NCBI RefSeq assembly: GCF_016757755.1
Contig: NZ_CP068437.1
Coordinates: 5,022,001-5,086,000 of the forward strand
Direction of reading: 5' to 3'
Source: Shewanella sp. KX20019
GTDB taxonomy: Bacteria; Pseudomonadota; Gammaproteobacteria; Enterobacterales; Shewanellaceae
Length of the DNA: 64,000 nt
A model generated the notes under the pieces. It saw nothing but the letters and a program-made list of their open reading frames with translations, did no database searches and was not told the origin of the DNA. The translations under genes were made by a program, and so were the position numbers. Positions 15,162 to 24,862 of the stretch are shown piece after piece. How positions within the stretch are numbered: position 1 is the first letter of the stretch; each line of letters starts with the position of its first letter.

Positions 15162-15452
15162 TTACTTAATGACCAGTGTGGTTTGCGTAGCATCAATCGC
15201 CACCAGCAAACGAGCCTCTTTCGCTTTAGCATCGCTATCTAGATTCCAGCACGCATCAACTCTTTCACTGCTGGCTGATGCTAAAACAGAATGAAATAGG
15301 CTCGCCTTTTTTAACCACTCATGGGAGCCAATATCATTGCTCGAGATATAACACAGCTGTTGACTACCATCACTAATAATAGGCGCTTGGTGGGCTTGTA
15401 CTGCAGTGCTAGCTAGCAGACTTAATAGAAAAACAGTGTTTAAAATTTTCAT
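15162..15452 (-). CDS. Small secreted protein with two Cys and two Trp, unknown function
   Basis: The 96 residues begin with a clear signal peptide (MKILNTVFLLSLLASTAVQA, cut before HQAPI). The mature 76 residues contain only Cys34 and Cys68, likely a disulfide, and only two Trp, Trp46 and Trp69, one next to Cys68. A good AAGGAG precedes the ATG. It is 23 bp downstream of the TonB-receptor gene and ends just before the operon terminator. I do not recognise the family. Its position between a receptor and a MauG-like enzyme suggests a periplasmic partner or substrate, but nothing in the sequence proves this. Confidence 0.8.
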   Translation of the reverse strand: MKILNTVFLLSLLASTAVQAHQAPIISDGSQQLCYISSNDIGSHEWLKKASLFHSVLASASSERVDACWNLDSDAKAKEARLLVAIDATQTTLVIK

Positions 15453-15475
15453 GTGAAACTCCTTAATTTTATAAT

Positions 15476-18220
15476 CTAATGTTGGTATGCAACGCCTAGC
15501 CAGAAGCGGCGACCCAGCTCTGTGCCAGTTGCATATGGGTTAACTTGATAGGTACGGCTATTAGTGAGGTTTTCACCGTCAAAACTGAATGTAATACGAT
15601 GGTTTTTAGCTATTTCAAGGTCATATTTAATACTGCCACTGAGTAACCAAAAAGCTGGTTGTTCACCTTTAATATAAAGTGGGTACTCAGTACGGCTAGT
15701 CACACAGCCCTCACAAATACTGGTCGATTGCCGTAATGACAAATACTTACCTGTAGCAAAGGCCACATCTTGTTTAGAGCTATAGCGGGCATAAGCTGAT
15801 AGGCGCCAATTACCCCAGCCTCCACCCCAACTTAAGTTCGCTATAAACGGACGGTTGTAATCCTGCTTGGCTAAATCCAAATCATGCTGAGTGATGAGAT
15901 CATTGATAACCTTTGTTTGACCGGGTTTATCGGGGTCTGGCACTATTTGCTGTAAGTAAACCAGTTCACTTTCATCATAGTTAAAGTTTAGTTTTTCGTT
16001 TCGTTGTGCGTCACTTACTATCGTTTCGCCATCAAAACTTGCTTTATCAGTTTCATTTTTTACATGGGAGATATTGAACTCTACATGCTGACTGGCAAAG
16101 CTTGCCATCCAAGATAAGGAGTATCTTTGGTATTTACTACTACCACTATTTTCAGCAAATAAAATCGCCTCTCCTTGACTGTTGACACCTTTAACTCGAT
16201 TAATTTGATCTTGGCTTCTACGCGCAAGCCATTTAGCTTCAAGCGTTCCTCCAAAAAGAGACTGCCTAAATGCTAAGGTCAATTCATCGCTAAAAGGTGT
16301 TTTGGTGTCTTGGTAGACAGTACGGTAACCGTTTGAAGAAACCTCGCGTTGCCACTGCTGTGGTTGATTTTGATAGGCTCGCCTCACCTCTTTATAACTA
16401 GGTTGTACTGCTTCATTTAATTTATGGTGAGAAAGATCGGCTTCATAATAGCGATTAACACCCAATACCAGCACACTGTTGCCACTATCAAACAGATCGT
16501 ATGCAGCTCTAAAACGAGGTGCAATATTGTGTTGCTGAATAAAGTCGTTGTAATCATAACGCAGACCTAAGGTGGCATTTAATGACTTCCAGTTGAACGT
16601 TTGCTCTGCATATAACGCAGCAGCCCATAAGTCGACTTTAGTGCTGGCCATAGGTGAAACCTGTCGGCTCTGAAAGTACTGACCCGTTTGCAATACGTTA
16701 TTTTGATAGAGCAGCAGATCATCTAGGTTGGTTAAGTCTAACGGGCGGCCTAAATCTCGCTCTAGCTCTGAAATAGTTTTAGCCAACACGGTTTCGACAC
16801 AATCTAAGGTGTAGCCAGCGCAGTCAACATTAGGGTTAACCACTGCACCATTGTATAAAACGGCATCGACAAGGCGGTCAAACTCAGTGGTTTGCTGCTT
16901 AATTTCTCCGCCAAAGCTTGTTTGAGTTTCACCCCATGAAAATGACTGCTCATTGAGCAGATAGTCCTGCTTTAACGTAATGTTTTGCTGGGTTTTATCG
17001 ATACTGCCATAACCACCTTCAGCGCTAGCCTGACTGCCGTCATAGCTCCCCCAATCTTTACCTTTCAAGTTAACCCAATTAAACCAATAACTCGGTGCGG
17101 TTTTACTATTGAGACTTTGATGCCAAGACAGACTGGTTTCAATGTCAGCCCATGGATTACTATTATTCCAATCCAATAAGATACTCTGTGAGCCGCCATT
17201 GATATCAAAGTTACTATTCAAGGCATAGGTATCAAAATATTGACCTTGATACGGCGCGTAAATAGCAGTGACTTCCAGCTCATCGTTGGCGCTAATATCA
17301 TGGTGATACTTAATCAGCCCATTATAATTAGTCTGTTTTTGAGGCTTAAGCACACCCAGTTGTAACTTGGTTTCTGATGACTTTAGCATTTGCAGTTGGC
17401 CCAAAAGACCGGCGTTCTCACCTATAGGCGTAGAAAACGAGGCCGACATATCTTGTTTAGAGAAACTCGGCTGATAAATCGTCTCCTCTCCTGAAAAATC
17501 AGGCGCGTAAAACTGATTGTAAGTCACAAAGCTATCCGAGGTTTGCCGATAACTAAGCGACCAACTTGGTGCATCCGTTGCTTGTTTAGTGGTAACGCTA
17601 ACCACTCCGCCAGAGAACTGACCATATTTGGCAGGGACATTGGAGTCATAGACTTCAATTTCCTCTAACAACTGCAAGTTGATAAAGCTTGCTTGACTAT
17701 GACCAGAGACATCTTGCAGTAAGTTTTTATCTAAAGATGCATTACCGGTACTGAGACGAGAGTTGTTATTCATGCCGTTAATAAAATAGCCTGATTGATA
17801 ACCATCACTGCCAGACAGTGATACTTCCGCAGGCCTAATATTACTGGCCTGCTCAGCACTGTAGCTTTCTTCTGAGTACTGCACACCCGGCAATAAACCT
17901 AGAATATCATTCAGGTTACCATTACCAAATTGATAGTCCTCAATGAGTTGCTGATTGAGTGTGTAGCTACCCGTACTTTGGCTTGAAATCGGGGTTGGTC
18001 GTCGACCTACCACCTCAATCACTTCCATTGCCGCTTGCTCTGGCGCTGAATTTTTTTGCTTACCGGTTGCTGCGTCCTTCTTTGGTGAAAGTGCTGGCTG
18101 CACTTTAGACTTAACTAACGTTTGCACGTCATTTTCAGCGCTAACAGCTGTTGATAATGTGCTCGCAAACACAATCAGCATAGTGCTGATTGTGTTAATT
18201 TTGTGAGAGTGTTTAGTCAT
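15476..18220 (-). CDS. TonB-dependent outer-membrane receptor
   Basis: The 914 residues comprise a signal peptide ending AVSA, a TonB-box-like EVIEVVG at about 68-74 and a plug domain (about 80-210). The plug contains LNDILGLLPGV, YFINGMNNNSR and VYDSNVPAKYGQFSGGVVSVTTK. A 22-strand-type barrel follows. The C-terminus is WLGVAYQH, without the usual final Phe. It should import a scarce ligand with TonB energy. The ligand is not evident; the upstream Fur-like site points to iron or a related metal complex. It lies 20 bp after the lipoprotein gene and is co-transcribed with it and with the small secreted protein. Confidence 0.94.
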   Translation of the reverse strand: MTKHSHKINTISTMLIVFASTLSTAVSAENDVQTLVKSKVQPALSPKKDAATGKQKNSAPEQAAMEVIEVVGRRPTPISSQSTGSYTLNQQLIEDYQFGNGNLNDILGLLPGVQYSEESYSAEQASNIRPAEVSLSGSDGYQSGYFINGMNNNSRLSTGNASLDKNLLQDVSGHSQASFINLQLLEEIEVYDSNVPAKYGQFSGGVVSVTTKQATDAPSWSLSYRQTSDSFVTYNQFYAPDFSGEETIYQPSFSKQDMSASFSTPIGENAGLLGQLQMLKSSETKLQLGVLKPQKQTNYNGLIKYHHDISANDELEVTAIYAPYQGQYFDTYALNSNFDINGGSQSILLDWNNSNPWADIETSLSWHQSLNSKTAPSYWFNWVNLKGKDWGSYDGSQASAEGGYGSIDKTQQNITLKQDYLLNEQSFSWGETQTSFGGEIKQQTTEFDRLVDAVLYNGAVVNPNVDCAGYTLDCVETVLAKTISELERDLGRPLDLTNLDDLLLYQNNVLQTGQYFQSRQVSPMASTKVDLWAAALYAEQTFNWKSLNATLGLRYDYNDFIQQHNIAPRFRAAYDLFDSGNSVLVLGVNRYYEADLSHHKLNEAVQPSYKEVRRAYQNQPQQWQREVSSNGYRTVYQDTKTPFSDELTLAFRQSLFGGTLEAKWLARRSQDQINRVKGVNSQGEAILFAENSGSSKYQRYSLSWMASFASQHVEFNISHVKNETDKASFDGETIVSDAQRNEKLNFNYDESELVYLQQIVPDPDKPGQTKVINDLITQHDLDLAKQDYNRPFIANLSWGGGWGNWRLSAYARYSSKQDVAFATGKYLSLRQSTSICEGCVTSRTEYPLYIKGEQPAFWLLSGSIKYDLEIAKNHRITFSFDGENLTNSRTYQVNPYATGTELGRRFWLGVAYQH

Positions 18221-18240
18221 TACTACTTCTATTCACTCAC

Positions 18241-21057
18241 TTAATGTACTGCAGGATCTAGAGGCTTACTGTCATCTAAATCACTATAGCCATCGTTGTC
18301 ACTGTCGCTATCTAAGACAAGGCCAGATGCTTGGATCTGCGCTTCAGTAGCTGATGCACTAAAGAAGTTAGGTAAACCGTCATGATCGGTATCAACTGTT
18401 GCCACCGATTGCACAGGGAAGTGATTTTGATTCGCTAATGCCGTAGCAACCTTGGTTTGGATCGCCGCTTTTTCAACGGGTCCCAAATGCTGGTTTTGCA
18501 TTAATGCTTGTGCTTCTTGATAAAAAGCAGCACCGGCTAACTGAGTCGCAAAGAAGGGCACATAATTGATTTGGGTTTGATTAGAAGCGGTGTTTAATAA
18601 GGCTAAGTTCGCATCGATCAACTTTTTCAACTGCGCTCTTGCGTGGCTATATAGCGCTGCATAGTCGGCATGCAATCCTGCTTTTTGGTCAATTTTCTCG
18701 ATAAATAGCGGATAGTTATTCTCACTACCTCTTTGATCTAAGAAGCGCTCTGTGATTGCACTTAAAAAGCTGTCAGCAGCGCGCTTTTCAAGCGCAATGA
18801 TCAAATCAATAGTACGATCATAGTAAATGTTGGCCCGGGCATAATCGCCACCTTTAAAAGCGGAGCCCGCAATCTGCTTCAGTAGATCAATTCTTACCGA
18901 TGAATCAGTGTCATACTTAGCTAGGTTGGTTTCGGCTACAGCTAAAACTTGCTCTATTTCAGCCTCTAATCCACGCGGATAGAGAAACTCAATAAGCTGC
19001 GAATTTGCTTGAACTGCATCCTCTATACTCACATCAGTGCCGTCAACGCCATCGGCATAATATTGCTTCGCGAGCGCGACACACATTTTAGCGACACGGA
19101 CGGTAGCTTGTTGATATTGCGCGGCATTGTCACTGTCATCAAGCGCTAGCTCATCATAGACTTCAATTAGCTTTTGGCATCCGACATTACCTGTAACAAA
19201 ACCCTGCCTAAAAAGATTTTGCTGTACGTATTCTGCAGAGGAAACCAAGGTTTCAGCCTCTTCTAGCGCTAATACTGCACCAGCATAATCTGCCATACGC
19301 AAACGATAGATAGCCAAACCTGGAGTACTTGAGCCATAGTTAACTAAGTTGGTGAAATGATTTCTTAGTTGCGCTTCATCTCGACTGTCGAGCACCAATG
19401 CTAAGGCTTTGTTTCCATCAGGCTCTATTTGCGCAAGTGCCATCAGTTTGGCATCAGCAGCCTCCGATGCTGCATATGCTCGCATCCAGCTGGCTTCTGG
19501 GATCCCCTCTATAAAAATTGCTGGGTCAATTTCAGGATAAAGCACCACAATCGGTTGGATGTTAAAAGCGACCCCCGCAGGATACTCAACCATACTGACC
19601 GCGCTGTACAAGCTGGCCTCTCGTGGATATAGCGGATCGTAGTTAACAACCCCATGCAGAGCTAACAGGTCGGCAGCCGCGGCTTTGGCTTTATCCCTAG
19701 CATTAAGACGAGTGTAGAACTCTATTATTTGGACTAATGCCACTTGGCGAACACTGTGAAACGGCTTACCTAGGTTGCCATTACGGTCATTAGAGACATT
19801 CTGATAACCGATACGGTTAGCGTAATCGTAGAGCTTGTCGAGGTTAAGCAAAGCAAACGCTATGTCGTTATCGCTATTAGTTTGTTCCCAAATTTTAATG
19901 AGCTCTTCAATTTGTCGGCTGTAACCAAAAAATGCGACTAAAGCCGCTCGGTTATACTCTTGACTTAATACGGATGAAAACAGCAGATCAACGATATCAA
20001 AAATGCCCGTTGCCGAGATCTCATCACCTGCCGCTCTATATGACTTAGAGAGATCGATATAAAAGCTCACATCATCACCGTTAAAGCTATTAACACCTTT
20101 AGATGCGAGATATTGATTATAAATAGACTTAGCTTCACCCCTTAGCGTTTCCGCCTCATCAACTTTTCCAAGCTGCTGATATTCATTGGCGACTCGTAGT
20201 TTTGTATCGGCAAAAACGGGAGCTGAAATTATTTTACTGGCGTTAAGCAGCTCATCCACTTGTGTCGTTAGCTCAGCAGTGGCGTAGCCAATCGCTAAAC
20301 TGCGATTAATAACAGACTGATTGATATCATCATTGAGGTTTTCACTGATTGCGGCAGCTTGCTTTAAGTGTGATAACTCAGAGGTATAGTAGTAGTAAGC
20401 TCTATCAGCATTGCTGGCAAGATTAGTGGTAATTTGAAAACGCTTTTGCACCTCTTCAATGCCATCAGAGACGCTAATAATTACCACATCGTCGACCTCA
20501 AGCAGCTGTTCGAGTTGATAACTGACCTCTCCAGTGGTTGCGTCCAGCGTTAACTGACCATTTTCAGGTGCCTTCACTAAGGCATAGCTCAATGTATCTT
20601 CATCAACATCAGTAGCACTCACCGAGCCGGCTTTAATTTCATTACCACTGACTAACAGTGTATCGCCATTAAACACAGGTGCATCATTCACCGCAGTGAT
20701 GGTTAGCGACACAGTTAAACTGCTGTCTTTACTGCCATCACTCACAAGCACTTCAAAGCTATCACTGCCAAAATAGTTGCTATTAGGTGTATAACTTGCC
20801 ACTCCAGTTTGAGGATTAAGCTGCAATGCGCCGCGAGCAGGAGCATTGCCTACAGAGTAAGTGAGTAGATCTCCATCGGCATCTGTAGCGCTAGTCGAAA
20901 TAGTTTGCGTGCTATCTTCCGCTAAACTAACAGCCATTGATGACTCTGAAAAAATTGGAGCACTGTTGCCACTACTGCTGCCACCACAGGCAGTTAAAAT
21001 AGAAAGTGACAAAGTTGTAATAAGGTAAGGCAGCAATGAGCTCTTGTTGTGATACAT
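18241..21057 (-). CDS. Large lipoprotein with cadherin-like domains, helical repeats and calcium-type C-terminal repeats
   Basis: The start was set at ATG 21057; a TTG at 21120 would put an extra hydrophobic stretch before the lipoprotein signal. The 938 residues have a lipobox LTAC (Cys24). Two cadherin/VCBS-like domains follow (about 30-210; ATDADGDLLTYSV, YFGSDSFEVLVSDG, AVNDAPVF). A helical, TPR-like region of about 650 residues comes next, rich in Ala, Leu and Tyr. The C-terminal tail is Asp-rich (DTDHDGLPNFF, LDSDSDNDGYSDLDDSKPLD), like thrombospondin type 3 calcium repeats. It is probably surface- or periplasm-facing. As first gene of the TonB-receptor operon it may capture or present the ligand. 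I do not recognise a named family. Confidence 0.85.
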   Translation of the reverse strand: MYHNKSSLLPYLITTLSLSILTACGGSSSGNSAPIFSESSMAVSLAEDSTQTISTSATDADGDLLTYSVGNAPARGALQLNPQTGVASYTPNSNYFGSDSFEVLVSDGSKDSSLTVSLTITAVNDAPVFNGDTLLVSGNEIKAGSVSATDVDEDTLSYALVKAPENGQLTLDATTGEVSYQLEQLLEVDDVVIISVSDGIEEVQKRFQITTNLASNADRAYYYYTSELSHLKQAAAISENLNDDINQSVINRSLAIGYATAELTTQVDELLNASKIISAPVFADTKLRVANEYQQLGKVDEAETLRGEAKSIYNQYLASKGVNSFNGDDVSFYIDLSKSYRAAGDEISATGIFDIVDLLFSSVLSQEYNRAALVAFFGYSRQIEELIKIWEQTNSDNDIAFALLNLDKLYDYANRIGYQNVSNDRNGNLGKPFHSVRQVALVQIIEFYTRLNARDKAKAAAADLLALHGVVNYDPLYPREASLYSAVSMVEYPAGVAFNIQPIVVLYPEIDPAIFIEGIPEASWMRAYAASEAADAKLMALAQIEPDGNKALALVLDSRDEAQLRNHFTNLVNYGSSTPGLAIYRLRMADYAGAVLALEEAETLVSSAEYVQQNLFRQGFVTGNVGCQKLIEVYDELALDDSDNAAQYQQATVRVAKMCVALAKQYYADGVDGTDVSIEDAVQANSQLIEFLYPRGLEAEIEQVLAVAETNLAKYDTDSSVRIDLLKQIAGSAFKGGDYARANIYYDRTIDLIIALEKRAADSFLSAITERFLDQRGSENNYPLFIEKIDQKAGLHADYAALYSHARAQLKKLIDANLALLNTASNQTQINYVPFFATQLAGAAFYQEAQALMQNQHLGPVEKAAIQTKVATALANQNHFPVQSVATVDTDHDGLPNFFSASATEAQIQASGLVLDSDSDNDGYSDLDDSKPLDPAVH

Positions 21058-21093
21058 CTGTTTATCTCTATTCGTTAAAAACATGCAGATGCT

Positions 21094-21112
21094 AATGAGA
21101 ACAATTCCTATT
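21094..21112 (-). promoter_or_regulatory. Fur-box-like site before the lipoprotein/TonB-receptor operon
   Basis: Read on the minus strand the site is AATAGGAATTGTTCTCATT. It matches AATGATAATTGTTCTCATT-type Fur sites at about 16 of 19 positions by eye. It is 37-55 bp upstream of the lipoprotein start codon. Confidence 0.7.
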
Positions 21113-21474
21113 AACAACAAAGTTTACAAAACTGTAATGTAAATACGGTAAACGAATGATTTTGGATGGGACAAAAAGCGCCGATGTAAAAATAGCGGCT
21201 GGATAAAAAATTGAACATTAACAATGACTAAAAAATTAACTTTGTTTTACTATATGCTGTTAAAGATGTTCTTTTCCTAAAAAATCCAATGATAAATTTG
21301 CAAAGTAAAGCTCTAGGCAGAGGATTAAAACATCGAAAGTTTAACAAACACGATGAGTTTTCGAAGGGAAATAGATGCCAATAAATATAAATGGCCAATT
21401 CTACTGGCAAGTAAATTTATAGCTAAGTCTAATAATAGCGCTAGCAACAGCTCTTTGAATAATGCCATAAATGC
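21113..21474. other. AT-rich intergenic stretch, no gene seen
   Basis: This stretch lies between the Fur-like site and the rnpB terminator. A 60-codon open frame at 21228-21410 has no ribosome site or recognisable protein and is not annotated. Confidence 0.5.
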
Positions 21475-21504
21475 AAAAGGCCTCACATTGCTGCGAGGCC
21501 TTTT
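21475..21504 (-). terminator. rnpB terminator
   Basis: AAAAGGCCTC (21475-21484) and GAGGCCTTTT (21495-21504) form a 10-bp stem just beyond the 3' end of the RNase P RNA. Confidence 0.9.
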
Positions 21505-21512
21505 ACGTTAAT

Positions 21513-21857
<345 letters not shown>

Positions 21858-21927
21858 GCGGATTATAGCCTAAGCTCAAGCAACAAACCAAGGACTTTCA
21901 CCTTTGATGCTTACGATTAAAGTAATA

Positions 21928-22770
21928 TTAGAGACCGATCGCTAATCCGTGCTTATAAAGTGCGTTCTTTTTAATGCCGTAGATCTGCCCAGCAATCGCT
22001 GATGCCTTTTTTAATGGCAGCTCTTCACACAATAACTTTAGCGTTTCAATCACCACAGTAGAGAACTCTGACTCTTCATCACTGCGGTGGCCATGACACA
22101 TCAATACTATTTCACCACGTTGCTGGTTTGGATCGTCTTTAACCGTTTGCAAAACTTCGCCTACAGGGCCCGACAAGAAGGTCTCAAATGTTTTGGTCAC
22201 TTCTCGCGCCATCACAATTTCACGGTCTTCGCCGAGTGCAGCTGCAATCGACTCTAAACTGTGGACGATACGGTGCGGTGATTCATAAAAAATCAAGGTG
22301 CGTGGATCTTCTTTAAGCGCGCTGAGTTTATCTAAGCGGCCTTTCTCTTTAGAGGGGAGAAAACCTTCAAAAGTGAAACGGTCTGAGGGTAAACCTGAAG
22401 CGCTCAATGCGGTAATGGCTGCGCAAGGGCCTGGCAGTGGGATCACATTAAAGCCCGCTTCACGTACCTGCTTCACCAAGTGATAACCTGGGTCAGATAT
22501 CAGTGGCGTGCCAGCATCAGAGATAAGTGCGACTGACTCACCATAGCCTAACTTTTGAATGATCCACTGCGCTCTATCGCGTTCGTTATGATCATGCAAC
22601 GCGGTTTTACGCGTTTCAATACCAAAGTGGCTCAACAACTTACCACTATGACGTGTATCTTCGCAGGCGATGAGCGACACTTGATTAAGCACCTCAATTG
22701 CACGGCTACTTATATCCCCTAAATTCCCGATTGGCGTGGGAACAATGTAAAGCGCGACCGACAGGTCCAT
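21928..22770 (-). CDS. rsmI: 16S rRNA (cytidine1402-2'-O)-methyltransferase
   Basis: This SAM-dependent tetrapyrrole-methylase-fold enzyme methylates the ribose of C1402 in the decoding centre of 16S rRNA. Its 280 residues are typical. YIVPTPIGNLGDISSRAIEVL at the N-terminus and SDAGTPLISDPGY are diagnostic, followed by PLPGPCAAITALSASGLP and FLPSKEKGR. GAGGTAGAT precedes the ATG. It is divergent from lpoA, the classic enterobacterial and Shewanella arrangement. Confidence 0.97.
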   Translation of the reverse strand: MDLSVALYIVPTPIGNLGDISSRAIEVLNQVSLIACEDTRHSGKLLSHFGIETRKTALHDHNERDRAQWIIQKLGYGESVALISDAGTPLISDPGYHLVKQVREAGFNVIPLPGPCAAITALSASGLPSDRFTFEGFLPSKEKGRLDKLSALKEDPRTLIFYESPHRIVHSLESIAAALGEDREIVMAREVTKTFETFLSGPVGEVLQTVKDDPNQQRGEIVLMCHGHRSDEESEFSTVVIETLKLLCEELPLKKASAIAGQIYGIKKNALYKHGLAIGL

Positions 22771-22872
22771 ATCTACCTCAGTATTGACTTATAGCAAGAG
22801 TTTTTAACAAGACTTTCGCCAAGCGTAAGAGCAGGTTAAACTATTGACAGCATCTTACCAGAGTGAAGACCT

Positions 22873-24774
22873 GTGTTAAAAAGACTGAATTCAACTAAAT
22901 TTATCTCAATCGCGATTTTATCTGCAGTTTTATTCGGTTGTGGAACTCCTACGGCTCCCGTAAAGACTGAAAAGACACAAGTTTCTTTGTCTGCTGTGAC
23001 AATGGCGTCATCACAGTACTTGGCGCTGGCGGCCAACGAAAAAAACCGTGAAACTCGTGATAAGTATGTTTTATTGGCGGCACATGCACTTCTCAATGAA
23101 GGTAACGCCAACGCTGCAGACAAAACATTAACGTCTATTGCGCAAGAAATCACACAAAAACCTGAGCTGCTAGCAGAGCACAAATATCTGAGCGCACGTG
23201 TTTTAGAGGTAATTTCGACCTATGACCATGCACTGAAAACACTCGACTACCCTAGCACTTGGACACTACCGAATTGGCAATGGGTGAGCTATTACCAATT
23301 CAAGGCGCGCCTCTATCAACATATCAACCAGCCGATAGAGCAAGTAAGACAGCTAAGCTTATTGAGCCAGTACTTACCCACTACACAGGCTTTTGAGGTC
23401 AATGATGAAATCTGGCGGTCCTTGCAGCCCATTAGCGAAAAAACGCTACTCAGTTTTCGCGATGACCGTAGTAACCCCACTTTTCAAGGTTGGGTACAAT
23501 TAGCCTATATCGCTAAACATTACGCGATTAATCCCAATGATTTGGTTCGTCAACTCGGCAGCTGGCAACAGCTAAACCCCAACCATCCAGCGGCAGCTAA
23601 ATTGCCTACGGATCTAGAGAAAGCGCTCAATACTAAGCCCTATCAACCTAAAAACATTGCGGTACTATTACCACTAACGGGCCCACGAGCCGTTGTTGCA
23701 AACACCGTTAAACAGGGCATTATTGCCAATTACATGGCAACGGGTGATGACAGTGTTGCTGTTAACTTTTTTGACACAGCACTTGGAGCACAACTTGCTT
23801 ATCAACAGGCGGTAACTGCTGGTGCTGAGTTTATTATTGGGCCGCTACTACAGTCAGAGGTGGAGCAGTTACAGAATATGGATAGTGCTCCCACGACAAC
23901 AGAGCAACGGGGCTCAAGCACCACAGCAACGCGAGCGATCACACCGACAACTACAACACCTGTAGCGAAAAAGAGTATTCCGCAGCTGTATCTAAATCAT
24001 ATCGATGATTTTACGCCACAAGATGACAAATTTTTCTTTGCACTATCACCAACAGATGAGGCTATCGATGCCGCGCAACGACTCTATAACGACGGCATAG
24101 AGCAGCCATTATTACTTGTGAGTAATGATGCTGTTGGCCACCGCATGGCTGAGAGTTTTAGCGAGGCTTGGCAGCAATTGACTCAAAAACCCGCCGAAAT
24201 TCATTACTATGATGGCGGTGACAAAATGAAGGTCACGGTACAAAAAGCATTGGGTGTTATTGACAGTAAAGAGCGCATTGCACGCATTAAAGCGATCTTA
24301 ACACCCAAAATAGAGGCTGACTTCCGCTCTCGCCGTGATATTGATGCTATTTACATGATCTCGGCTAGCCGCGATTTGCTGCTATTAAAACCGTTTATTG
24401 ACGTCAACTTCAGTGTATTTGCACAGCCAGTGCCGCTTTACACCACCAGCCGCAGCCGAATTGAAAGCAATACCCGTGAAACGGCAACCGAATTGAATCA
24501 TCTGACTATTAGTGACATTCCTTGGTTAATAACCCCTAACACTGAAACTCGTATGGTGAATGAGCTATGGCCGAACTGGAGTAACAGTCGTAAACGCTTG
24601 TACATTATGGGCTATGACGCACTCGATTTAGTCGGTAAACTTGCACAAATGCGCGCACTACCCGGCTACCAGTTTTCCGGCCGTAGTGGCACACTATCAG
24701 TTCAAGGTGACGGAACGATTAACCGCCAGTTGAGCTGGGGTCGTTATCAACGAGGTAACTTGCGCCCACTTTAA
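22873..24774 (+). CDS. lpoA: Penicillin-binding protein activator LpoA (outer-membrane lipoprotein)
   Basis: The 633 residues start at GTG 22873. The lipobox is LFGC (Cys about 23). A TPR-like N-terminal half precedes a periplasmic-binding-protein-like C-terminal half (PKNIAVLLPLTGPRAVVANTVKQG, AEFIIGPLLQSEVEQL, MGYDALDLVGKL). LpoA reaches through the periplasm to stimulate transpeptidation by PBP1A; the probable partner gene is at 41259. A low-complexity insert of about 30 residues (TTTEQRGSSTTATRA, then PTTTTPVAKK) interrupts the C-terminal domain near residue 340-370. Shewanella members often carry such a linker, so it may be natural variation. Confidence 0.95.
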   Translation: MLKRLNSTKFISIAILSAVLFGCGTPTAPVKTEKTQVSLSAVTMASSQYLALAANEKNRETRDKYVLLAAHALLNEGNANAADKTLTSIAQEITQKPELLAEHKYLSARVLEVISTYDHALKTLDYPSTWTLPNWQWVSYYQFKARLYQHINQPIEQVRQLSLLSQYLPTTQAFEVNDEIWRSLQPISEKTLLSFRDDRSNPTFQGWVQLAYIAKHYAINPNDLVRQLGSWQQLNPNHPAAAKLPTDLEKALNTKPYQPKNIAVLLPLTGPRAVVANTVKQGIIANYMATGDDSVAVNFFDTALGAQLAYQQAVTAGAEFIIGPLLQSEVEQLQNMDSAPTTTEQRGSSTTATRAITPTTTTPVAKKSIPQLYLNHIDDFTPQDDKFFFALSPTDEAIDAAQRLYNDGIEQPLLLVSNDAVGHRMAESFSEAWQQLTQKPAEIHYYDGGDKMKVTVQKALGVIDSKERIARIKAILTPKIEADFRSRRDIDAIYMISASRDLLLLKPFIDVNFSVFAQPVPLYTTSRSRIESNTRETATELNHLTISDIPWLITPNTETRMVNELWPNWSNSRKRLYIMGYDALDLVGKLAQMRALPGYQFSGRSGTLSVQGDGTINRQLSWGRYQRGNLRPL

Positions 24775-24862
24775 GAAAATTCTTTAAACTGACATGTAAA
24801 TGTTTAACGCTCGATAACGACATAGCGTTATATTCAAATACCGCCACAAGGATGCAGCGAAT

